Position numbers and translations under genes: made by a program. Below the pieces are notes generated by a model. It was not told where the DNA came from. It ran no database searches and was given only the letters and a program-made list of their open reading frames with translations. A stretch of 25,649 bases of DNA from CAADGL01 sp964643885 (GTDB lineage: Bacteria; Planctomycetota; Phycisphaerae; UBA1845; Fen-1342): positions 1 to 25,649 of the forward strand of contig CAZXUI010000069.1 of NCBI GenBank assembly GCA_964643885.1, in the 5' to 3' direction. Numbering within the stretch: position 1 is the stretch's first letter; every line of letters begins with the position of its first letter. Shown piece by piece: positions 19,171 to 25,649 of this stretch.

Positions 19171-19516
19171 CACCCGGCGCGGTCCGCAGTGTTAGGTAGC
19201 CGCAGAGTCTTCGCGTATCGGAGCGCGCGGTCGTCGCGCACCTCGTAATAGTGCCGCGCCGCGACCGCCTCAGAATTGCCCAGCAGCCGCGCCAGCACTT
19301 CCGCCGGCACGTCGGCATCGGCGGCCGCCTGTGCGAACGTGTGGCGCAACGCGTACGCGCCAGACAGGCCGCGGCGCTTCAGGATCGACCGGAGCCCGCC
19401 CGGCGTGTACCGCTCGCCGTGCCGCGACAGGAACACCGGCCCCGGCTTCGGCGTCAGCGTCGCCAGCACGCCGAGCGCGTCATCGCCCAGGTAGATCACC
19501 CGCGGCCAGTCCGTCC
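19170..19516 (-). pseudogene. Tyrosine recombinase/integrase, C-terminal remnant
   Basis: Only about 110 residues of catalytic domain remain, from RVIYLGDDALGVL to a TGA at 19170-19172. Visible family elements are GGPVF-like PGPVFLSRHGE, the Arg of the YALRHTFA box (Tyr replaces the usual His before it), LARLLGNSEAVAARHYYEV with the nucleophilic Tyr, and a short tail. The core-binding domain and the first catalytic Arg are missing. The open frame continues to 19799, but the extra part is antisense to cas1 and has no integrase character, so the homologous part stops near 19500-19520. A complete integrase would target the adjacent tRNA-Pro gene. As it stands it should be inactive. The upstream limit is approximate. 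Confidence 0.75.
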
Positions 19517-19539
19517 GCATCACCGACAAGGATGGCGGA

Positions 19540-20463
19540 GTGGTCCGCGACCTGCCGCTGGCGAATGTCGAATCGCTCGCGGTGCTCGGCGGCGTGCAGG
19601 TCTCGACGCAGGCACTCGTTGTCTTTGCCGAGCACGAGGTTCCCGTCGGGTTCCTCACCGCCGCCGGCCGGCTGGTCGCCATGATGGACCCGATGGGGCC
19701 GGCGAGCGCCGCCGTCCGTGCGGCGCAGATCAGGACGCTCGACCGGCCTGAGAAGGCCCTCGAACTCGCCCGCGCCGTCACTCTCGCCAAGATCGCCAAT
19801 CAGCGCACGCTGCTCATGCGCAACCATGCCGCTTTGCCTTCGAGTGTGGCGCGCGACATGCAATCTGCACTCAGCGCCGCCGAGAACGCGACCACGATGG
19901 ACGAACTCCGCGGCCACGAGGGCAATGCCGCCAGCATCTACTTCCGCCACTTCGCCGGCATGTTCAAGGAGGGCGTCAAGGAGATCGCCGCGCGTTTCGA
20001 CAGCAACGGCCGCAAGCGCCGCCCGCCGCCCGATCCGATCAATGCCGTGCTGTCCTTCGCCTATTCGATGCTGACGCACGAGTGCACCGCCGCCGCGAGA
20101 CTGGCCAGTCTGGAACCAACGCTCGGGGCGCTCCACGCCACGCGCCCCGGCCGGCCGGCGCTCGCACTCGACCTGATGGAGCCGTTCCGCCCGCTGATCG
20201 CCGACTCCATCGCCGTCTCCGCCTTCAGCCGTGGCGAACTCACCGAGGGGCACTTCCTCGACACCGCCGCGGGTTGCGCGCTGACCGACTCAGGCCGCAA
20301 GGGTTTCTTCGTCGCCTACGGCCGCCGCATGGACACCGAGGTCCGGCACCCCGTCTTCGAGTACCGCCTGTCCTACCGGCGGATGCTCATGCTCCACGCC
20401 CGGCTCGTCGCCGCATGGCTGCTCGGCGAGGTGCCGACGCTCGCCTTCCTGACCACGAGGTAA
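19540..20463 (+). CDS. cas1: CRISPR-associated endonuclease Cas1, no Cas4 domain and probably 5'-truncated
   Basis: Cas1 is the metal-dependent integrase that, with Cas2, inserts new spacers. The 307-residue product has the N-terminal beta domain segment LANVESLAVLGGVQVSTQAL and the catalytic residues Glu127 (RGHEGNAA), His199 (GALHATRPG) and Glu214 (LDLMEPFRP). Cas1-like sequence continues upstream in frame (GQSVRITDKDGG, from about 19504) but meets a TAG at 19492-19494 with no good start before it. The first beta strand is therefore lost, and GTG 19540, with AAGGA 7 bases upstream, is the best available start. Type V-B loci usually carry a Cas4-Cas1 fusion; here the Cas4 part is absent and integrase sequence lies in its place. 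It may be impaired in adaptation. Confidence 0.9.
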   Translation: MVRDLPLANVESLAVLGGVQVSTQALVVFAEHEVPVGFLTAAGRLVAMMDPMGPASAAVRAAQIRTLDRPEKALELARAVTLAKIANQRTLLMRNHAALPSSVARDMQSALSAAENATTMDELRGHEGNAASIYFRHFAGMFKEGVKEIAARFDSNGRKRRPPPDPINAVLSFAYSMLTHECTAAARLASLEPTLGALHATRPGRPALALDLMEPFRPLIADSIAVSAFSRGELTEGHFLDTAAGCALTDSGRKGFFVAYGRRMDTEVRHPVFEYRLSYRRMLMLHARLVAAWLLGEVPTLAFLTTR

Positions 20464-20467
20464 CGCC

Positions 20468-20758
20468 ATGCGCCGCTGCTACCTCGTGTGCTACGACGTG
20501 CGGAACGACAAACGCCTCCGCCGCATCCACAAGCTGATGAAGGCATATGGCGAGCCGTGGCAGTACTCCGTCTTCTACTGCACGCTCAAGGCCATCGACC
20601 GCGTCCGCCTGGAGAACGCCGCCCGCGAGATCCTCAACCTCAAGGAGGACCAGCTCCTCATCGTGGACCTGGGCAGCAACGAGGAGGCGGCCCGTGAGGC
20701 GGCGACCGTCCTGGGCCAGAGCCTGCCGGACCAGGAGAGCGGGATGGTCGTAATCTGA
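20468..20758 (+). CDS. cas2: CRISPR-associated protein Cas2
   Basis: This 96-residue ferredoxin-fold protein begins MRRCYLVCYDVRNDKRLRRIHKLMKAYG, the typical Cas2 opening with the conserved Asp after strand 1 (YDV). It continues with WQYSVFYC and a strand EDQLLIVDLG. Cas2 dimers bridge two Cas1 dimers in the spacer-acquisition complex. ATG 20468 lies 4 bases after the cas1 stop, with GAGG 7 bases upstream, so it is coupled to cas1. The effector gene starts 25 bp after its stop. Confidence 0.95.
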   Translation: MRRCYLVCYDVRNDKRLRRIHKLMKAYGEPWQYSVFYCTLKAIDRVRLENAAREILNLKEDQLLIVDLGSNEEAAREAATVLGQSLPDQESGMVVI

Positions 20759-20783
20759 CGCTGACGTGGGTATCCTTTCCGGC

Positions 20784-23700
20784 ATGGCCGGGAAGTCCGA
20801 ATCCGTCGCCGAACCGCCGGCACCCGAGGCCCCGCTGACCCAGCGGGCGTACACCCTCCGTCTGCGCGGTGCCGACCCGCAGGATGATTCATGGCGCGAC
20901 GCCCTGTGGGCCACGCACGAGGCCGTCAACAAGGGGGCCAAGGTCTTCGGGGAGTGGCTGCTGACGCTGCGCGGCGGGTTGGGCCACGAACTGGCCGAGC
21001 CGCCGCCCCCGCCGAAGGGGAAGAAGCGCTGTGATGAGGACACCGCCGTGCTGCGGAAGAACCGCCGTATTCTCCTTGCGCTGTCGTGGCTGAGCGTTGA
21101 GGATGCGCGGGGCGCTCCAGACGGCGCCATCCGAATCGCCAGCGGGCAGGACGCAGACTCTGTCCGACGCGACAAGGTGCTCACGGCGCTCCGCTCCATT
21201 CTCGCGGGCCGCAAACTTGGCAATCGCGCAATCGAATCATGGGTTGAAGACTGCGCCGATTCTCTGTCGGCCAGAATCCGTGACGACGCGGTATGGATCA
21301 ACCGCAGCGCGATGTTCGACACCGCGAAGCGAGAAATCGGCTCGTCGCTGACACGCGACGAGGTCTGGGACATTCTCGAACCCTTCTTCGGCAGCCGCGA
21401 GGCATACTTTGCCGGTGTTGAATTGACCGAGGAGGACTCGTCCGCCGAAGAGAAGGCCAAGGACCTTGTTCAGAAGGCGGGACAATGGCTGAGCAGCCGG
21501 TTCGGGACCGGAACCGGGGCTGATTTCGAGTCAATGTCCAAGGTCTACGCCGCGATGGCCAAATGGGCGAAGGGCGCGCGCGCCTTTGCATCCGGCACGA
21601 ACGCCGTCAGGAGCCTCGCCGAGTCGCTCGCTTCATTCCAACCGGAGACGAACAACGCCAGCGGCATTCTTCGCCTTATCAGTGGGCCAGGATACAAGAG
21701 CGCGACACGGAACATCGTGAAGAGCTGGGAGGGACGCACAGCCGCCGTATCGCGAAAAGACCTCAAGAAGCTCGAGGAGACGGCGACCAAAGACGAGGGC
21801 AAAGCCAGGGCGAACGTCGGCGGGAAGGGTCGGCGCCCTTGGTCGGACAGGGTTCTCGAACACGTCGAACGCGCCTGCGGCTTCACATATCTTCAATCGG
21901 ACGGCCCGGCTCGACACAAAGAGTTCTCCGTCATGCTCGACCACGCCGCGAGGCGGGTTTCCATCGGCCACTCATGGATCAAGCGGGCCGAGGCGGAACG
22001 CCGCCGCTTTGAAGCCGATGCACAGAGACTCGGCAAGGTTCCAGCCGCTGCCGCTGCCTGGCTTGACGCGTATGTCCAGGAGCGTAGCGGCTCTGCCGGA
22101 GGCGAGTACCGCATCCGGCGTCGCGCGGTCGAAGGGTGGGACGAGATCCTGAAGCGATGGAAGCGACCGACTTGCGTGTCCGCAGAGGATCGGGTTGCCG
22201 CAGCACGCGAAGTGCAGGCCGATCCTGAGATCGACAAGTTCGGCGACATCCAGCTCTTCGAGGCGCTCGCGTCGGACGACGCGCTGTGTGTGTGGCGGAA
22301 CAGCAACGACGTTGCGCCTGATCGTCTCAAGGACTACGTGTTTGCTCACGACGCCCGATTCAAGCAGCGCCGATTCAAGGTGCCGGCGTACCGTCACCCG
22401 GATGCCTTACGGCATCCGGTGTTCGGCGACTTCGGCAACTCACGATGGAAGGTTGAATACTCGGCGCTCGAAGCAGCGAAGGCGGCGCGTGGTAATCGCC
22501 GCATCAGCGCTCAGGACGCGGAATGGATCGGGCATCCGCGCGCTATCCGCATGGGCTTGTGGAACGGCGGCGCGGTGAACGACTTCGACCTGCGGTGGAG
22601 CTGCAAGCGACTGTCAGCGGATCTTGCACTCCGCCAGCCTGCGCACAACGGACAGGTCCGCAGCGTGTCGCGGGCCGACCGTCTCGGCCGCGCCGCTTCG
22701 GGAATCAAGCCCGGTGAAACTCCTTCTCCTGCGGGACTGTTCTCGCAGGCGGAATGGAACGCTCGGCTCCAGGCGCCGCGGTCGCAACTGAACGACCTTG
22801 CCGCGTACCTCGATCGCAACGGCGGCCGATGGGATGACAAGGCGAAGAGGATGCGAGACCGGCTCGCATGGCTCGTCACGTTCTCCGCGAAGCTGGAGTG
22901 CCGAGGCCCGTTCATCGACTACGCGGCGCGGCATGGAATCAACGCGAACCGCAAGGGGGAGTACTACCCGAACGCGGATCGAAACAAGACCGATAACCGG
23001 GAGGGCCATGCCAAACTGATGCTCTCGCGCCTGCCGGGCCTTCGTGTTCTGTCCGTTGACCTCGGCCATCGTTTCGCGGCGGCAGGCGCCGTGTGGGAGA
23101 CGCTTTCGCGGGCCGAACTGAAGAAGGAGATCGCCGGCCGCTCGATGATGGACGACGGCGCCGGCGGGAGCGGCCTCTACCTCCACACACGACATACGGA
23201 TCGCGCCGGCAAGGAGCGCAAGACGGTCTATCGTCGCATCGGCAGCGACGAACTGCCGGACCGTTCCGACCATCCCGCGCCTTGGGCGCGGCTTGACCGG
23301 CAGTTCTTCATCAAGCTTCAGGGCGAGGAGCGTCCGGCAAGAATGGCCTCCGAAGCGGAATACGAGTACGTCAGACAGTTGGAGGATGATCTTCACTACG
23401 CGCGCGGCGAGAGGACGCCGTTGCCGTGGCAGGTCGATCAGCTCATGGCGGAGGCCGTCCGCACCGTTCGGCTTGCCCTGCGCCGTCACGGCGACGCCGC
23501 ACGTTTGGCCTTCGGCCTCACCAGCGAATACAAGCCGATGCCCGGTGCCCGTAGGTTCTGGTTCACCAAGCCGCAGGATGACGACCTTGAGCCATTGAAG
23601 GACGCAGGAAAGAAAACTGCCAACCGCGCTGTGAAGCACACGGAGTACCTGCAAGACCTGCTGTGTCTCTGGCATGACATCGCAGTCTCGGCGCGATGGC

Positions 23701-25445
23701 GAGATGACGACGCGCTGAGTTGTTGGAACAACTACGTCCAACCCCTGATTCAGAGAGCCCCGTTCACCGAACCGCCACCGCTTCAAGCTCAAGACGTCAA
23801 CGACACCAAGAAGGTCGAGCGACGCAAGAAACAGGTCGAGTGCTGGAAGGTAGTGTGGGAGCAACTGCGCGCCCCCCTCCAGCGCCGTACTGAAGAGCAG
23901 GAAGAGGGCGCTGAGCGACGCGAGCGGAAGGCGGATCGGGAAGCCGTGCGCGGCTTGCTCGCACCCGTGGCAGAGGCGCTCCGGAACGACCCTCAGAAAC
24001 GCAGCGAACTCGCCACGAAGTGGAACGCCCGGTGGGAAGCAGATGACACATGTTGGCCCGGCCGCTTGAAGCGCCTCCGGCGCTGGTTGCTGCCGCGCGG
24101 TCTTCGCGCTCGCCTCGTTGAGACGCAGGAAGAGACAAACGTGAGAAAGGCCCGGCGCGGCGCCGCGATGAATGTCGGCGGACTATCCCTCACCCGGCTC
24201 GCGACGCTGACCGAGTTCCGCCGTCAGGTTCAGGTCGGCTACTTCACCCGCTTGAAGCCCGATGGCACAAAGGCCGAGATCGCGAGGGAGTTCGGACAGC
24301 GAATGCTGGAAGCTGTTGACCGCATGCGCGAGCAGCGCGTCAAGCAGATCGCCAGCCGGATCGTGGAAGCGGCCCTCGGCGTCGGCATCGAGCGCGATCG
24401 AGTCTGGGACGACGAGAAGAAGAAGTGGCGCTACCCGAAACGCCCGCGCGACCTGCTCTACCACGAGGACGAGCAGGGTATCGCTCACGGCCACCCGCGT
24501 TTCAAGGCCTGCCACGCCGTCGTCATCGAGTCTCTCCGCAACTACCGCCCCGACGAGCTCCAGACCCGCCGCGAGAACCGCGCCCTGATGAACTGGTCTG
24601 CCGGCAAGGTCCGCAAGTACCTTGAAGAAGCCTGCCAACTCCACGGCCTGCACCTGCGCGAGGTCATGCCCAACTACACCAGCCGCCAGTGCAGCCGGAC
24701 CGGATTGCCGGGTCTGCGCTGCGACGATGTTCCGATTGACGAGTTCCTGACCGCTCCGTGGTGGAACAAGGCGGTGAACGCCGCCGCCAAGCGGCTCCAG
24801 GAGAACGGCACCGACTCGCTGGATCGCTTGCTCGTCGCGCTGCGGGAGAAGTGGTCTGGCGCGACTGAGTCGGACAAATGCAGTCAACGCACGCTCCGTC
24901 TTCCCCGCGCCGGCGGCGACTTGTTCGTCGCCGCGCCGCCGAACGGAGCCGCAACCGCCGGAGATCGGCACCGCGGCGCTCTCCAGGCCGACCTGAACGC
25001 GGCCGCCAACATCGGCCTGCGCGCGCTGCTCGACCCGGACTTCCCCGGCAGGTGGTGGTACATCCCGTGCATCGAGGACAAGGCCGCAGGCACCGCCGTT
25101 CCTCGCGCGGACAAAGTAAAGGGCTCCAAGTGTTTCGCATCTGATCCCTTGAGACCTGAGAAGTTCGGCTCACTTATCAAACCAGGTGCCGGTGACTCGT
25201 CCGATGGACAGTCACGCCCCGCTCGCCCGCAGAGGACCCGACGCTCGAATGCGGAAGGCAAGGAGACCACCAACTTCTGGTCCGATCCGCGTGCCGACGC
25301 GCTGCGGAACGCCGAAGACGGCGGCTTCTGGCTCCCCACCCCCGCCTACTGGCGCTGGGTTCGCAAGCGGGTCGTGGCCGCGCTCTGGGAGGCGAACGGG
25401 TTGGGCGCTCCGCCCGCTGATCTTGTCCGGGACGGTCAGGCCTGA
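20784..25445 (+). CDS. cas12b: Type V-B CRISPR effector Cas12b (C2c1), unusually long
   Basis: The 1553-residue protein is a Cas12b-family RNA-guided DNA nuclease. It opens with QRAYTLRLRG and ALWATHEAVNKGAKVFGEWLL, the Cas12b N-terminal strand and helix. The RuvC-like site is split in three: Asp759 in RVLSVDLGHRFAAAGAVWE, Glu1249 in AVVIESLRNYR, and Asp1403 in QADLNAAANIGLRAL. Between the last two lie ENRALMNWSAGKVRKYLEEA and the Cas12b hallmark TSRQCSRTGLPGLRC (SSRF-x-A-x-TG-x-PGIRC in known members). The middle region YRIRRRAVEGWDEILKRW ... VWRNSND also aligns with Cas12b. Known proteins are about 1100-1300 residues; the excess lies before RuvC-I and between RuvC-I and RuvC-II. No HNH domain is seen. 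A GTG at 20766 is an alternative start; neither has a clear Shine-Dalgarno. Confidence 0.93.
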   Translation: MAGKSESVAEPPAPEAPLTQRAYTLRLRGADPQDDSWRDALWATHEAVNKGAKVFGEWLLTLRGGLGHELAEPPPPPKGKKRCDEDTAVLRKNRRILLALSWLSVEDARGAPDGAIRIASGQDADSVRRDKVLTALRSILAGRKLGNRAIESWVEDCADSLSARIRDDAVWINRSAMFDTAKREIGSSLTRDEVWDILEPFFGSREAYFAGVELTEEDSSAEEKAKDLVQKAGQWLSSRFGTGTGADFESMSKVYAAMAKWAKGARAFASGTNAVRSLAESLASFQPETNNASGILRLISGPGYKSATRNIVKSWEGRTAAVSRKDLKKLEETATKDEGKARANVGGKGRRPWSDRVLEHVERACGFTYLQSDGPARHKEFSVMLDHAARRVSIGHSWIKRAEAERRRFEADAQRLGKVPAAAAAWLDAYVQERSGSAGGEYRIRRRAVEGWDEILKRWKRPTCVSAEDRVAAAREVQADPEIDKFGDIQLFEALASDDALCVWRNSNDVAPDRLKDYVFAHDARFKQRRFKVPAYRHPDALRHPVFGDFGNSRWKVEYSALEAAKAARGNRRISAQDAEWIGHPRAIRMGLWNGGAVNDFDLRWSCKRLSADLALRQPAHNGQVRSVSRADRLGRAASGIKPGETPSPAGLFSQAEWNARLQAPRSQLNDLAAYLDRNGGRWDDKAKRMRDRLAWLVTFSAKLECRGPFIDYAARHGINANRKGEYYPNADRNKTDNREGHAKLMLSRLPGLRVLSVDLGHRFAAAGAVWETLSRAELKKEIAGRSMMDDGAGGSGLYLHTRHTDRAGKERKTVYRRIGSDELPDRSDHPAPWARLDRQFFIKLQGEERPARMASEAEYEYVRQLEDDLHYARGERTPLPWQVDQLMAEAVRTVRLALRRHGDAARLAFGLTSEYKPMPGARRFWFTKPQDDDLEPLKDAGKKTANRAVKHTEYLQDLLCLWHDIAVSARWRDDDALSCWNNYVQPLIQRAPFTEPPPLQAQDVNDTKKVERRKKQVECWKVVWEQLRAPLQRRTEEQEEGAERRERKADREAVRGLLAPVAEALRNDPQKRSELATKWNARWEADDTCWPGRLKRLRRWLLPRGLRARLVETQEETNVRKARRGAAMNVGGLSLTRLATLTEFRRQVQVGYFTRLKPDGTKAEIAREFGQRMLEAVDRMREQRVKQIASRIVEAALGVGIERDRVWDDEKKKWRYPKRPRDLLYHEDEQGIAHGHPRFKACHAVVIESLRNYRPDELQTRRENRALMNWSAGKVRKYLEEACQLHGLHLREVMPNYTSRQCSRTGLPGLRCDDVPIDEFLTAPWWNKAVNAAAKRLQENGTDSLDRLLVALREKWSGATESDKCSQRTLRLPRAGGDLFVAAPPNGAATAGDRHRGALQADLNAAANIGLRALLDPDFPGRWWYIPCIEDKAAGTAVPRADKVKGSKCFASDPLRPEKFGSLIKPGAGDSSDGQSRPARPQRTRRSNAEGKETTNFWSDPRADALRNAEDGGFWLPTPAYWRWVRKRVVAALWEANGLGAPPADLVRDGQA

Positions 25446-25649
25446 TACATTCATTGTGGCGGCTACAGGCCGCCGGAACTCCGAGGACGTGTCTTCCCCT
25501 TCGATGGGCTTGGCACTCGGCATCGATCAGGCCCGCGTTGGCGCCGCCCGATGACGGGCGGGCCGGTGTTCTTTGACAAGTCGGCTTCCCGCGGCCCCCG
25601 CCGCGAGTGCGACGGTGGTGAAGGGGGGTGCCGGGCACGCTCGCACTCG
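25446..25649. other. Non-coding tail after cas12b: candidate tracrRNA / CRISPR leader region
   Basis: No gene fits these 204 bases. Hairpins can be drawn at 25458-25474 (GGCGGC/GCCGCC just past the cas12b stop), 25544-25561 (CCGCCCG/CGGGCGG) and 25590-25605 (CGCGG/CCGCG). A perfect 9-bp pair lies at 25604-25612 and 25641-25649. A TTGACA hexamer at 25573-25578 could be a -35 box, though no good -10 follows. None of the hairpins is followed by a T run, so termination is weakly supported. In V-B loci the tracrRNA and array lie next to cas12b, so this is where they are expected. No direct repeats are complete inside the window. Confidence 0.4.
25604..25649. repeat. Perfect 9-bp inverted repeat at the window edge
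   Basis: CGAGTGCGA (25604-25612) pairs exactly with TCGCACTCG (25641-25649), with a nested GTGCCGGGCAC palindrome between them. It may be part of a tracrRNA stem, or an anti-repeat facing the first CRISPR repeat. The window stops on the second arm, so the stem could extend further. Confidence 0.7.

Noticed and set aside
19078..19500. A cas4 gene or Cas4 domain upstream of cas1
   Set aside because: The stretch encodes the integrase remnant on the minus strand; no Cas4 motif or Cys cluster is readable on the plus strand and a TAG blocks the cas1 frame at 19492.
19517..19799. Upstream extension of the integrase open frame
   Set aside because: This part is exactly antisense to cas1 and has no recombinase character, so the integrase remnant was ended near 19516.
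25458..25474. Rho-independent terminator after cas12b
   Set aside because: A 6-bp GC stem is present but no T run follows it, so it is recorded only as a hairpin in the tail region.
25177..25638. 153-codon minus-strand open frame at the window end
   Set aside because: It is largely antisense to the cas12b C-terminus and has an arginine-rich low-complexity translation with no motif.

Overview
The window is high-GC bacterial DNA, about two thirds G+C by eye. Several features point to a planctomycete or a close relative: a eukaryote-type (GT3) glycogen synthase, a zinc-ribbon membrane protein of a planctomycete-like style, GC-rich palindromic repeats that have entered coding sequences, and a long type V-B CRISPR effector. 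The taxonomy is inference. No rRNA or other marker gene is present. A run of exactly 100 N at 6962-7061 shows the sequence is a scaffold.

Region 1 (1-8043, all +). The 3' part of a coproporphyrinogen-oxidase-like radical SAM enzyme is followed by a chorismate-lyase-like protein and a flavin-dependent halogenase-like oxidoreductase. Next come a small DUF3311-like membrane protein that overlaps a sodium:solute symporter, a hotdog thioesterase, a GYD-domain protein, a half-length DMT/EamA-like membrane protein, and an exported PQQ-type beta-propeller protein. The first three genes plus the thioesterase look like the tail of an aromatic or specialised-metabolite cluster. The propeller gene carries a 33-bp minisatellite that holds the assembly gap.

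Region 2 (8076-16510) is a glycogen/alpha-glucan island. A GT3 glycogen synthase on the minus strand diverges from a tight plus-strand operon glgX-glgB-malQ. Together they cover chain elongation, branching, debranching and maltodextrin transfer. malQ contains one copy of the same repeat core seen in the propeller gene, read in a different frame.

Region 3 (16523-19077) holds a zinc-ribbon multi-pass membrane protein (-), queA (+) for queuosine tRNA modification, a 23-bp tandem repeat and a tRNA-Pro(CGG).

Region 4 (19078-25649) looks like a genomic island beside the tRNA. It begins with the C-terminal remnant of a tyrosine recombinase. This abuts cas1, cas2 and a very long (1553 aa) Cas12b-family effector with all three RuvC catalytic acidic residues. 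It is a type V-B CRISPR-Cas locus with unusual traits. The effector is several hundred residues longer than the well-known Cas12b proteins. cas1 lacks the fused Cas4 domain usual in V-B and seems cut at its 5' end exactly where the integrase remnant starts. No CRISPR array lies inside the window. The last 204 bases are non-coding, rich in hairpins, and end on a perfect 9-bp inverted repeat, so the leader, tracrRNA or array probably begins at or just past the edge.
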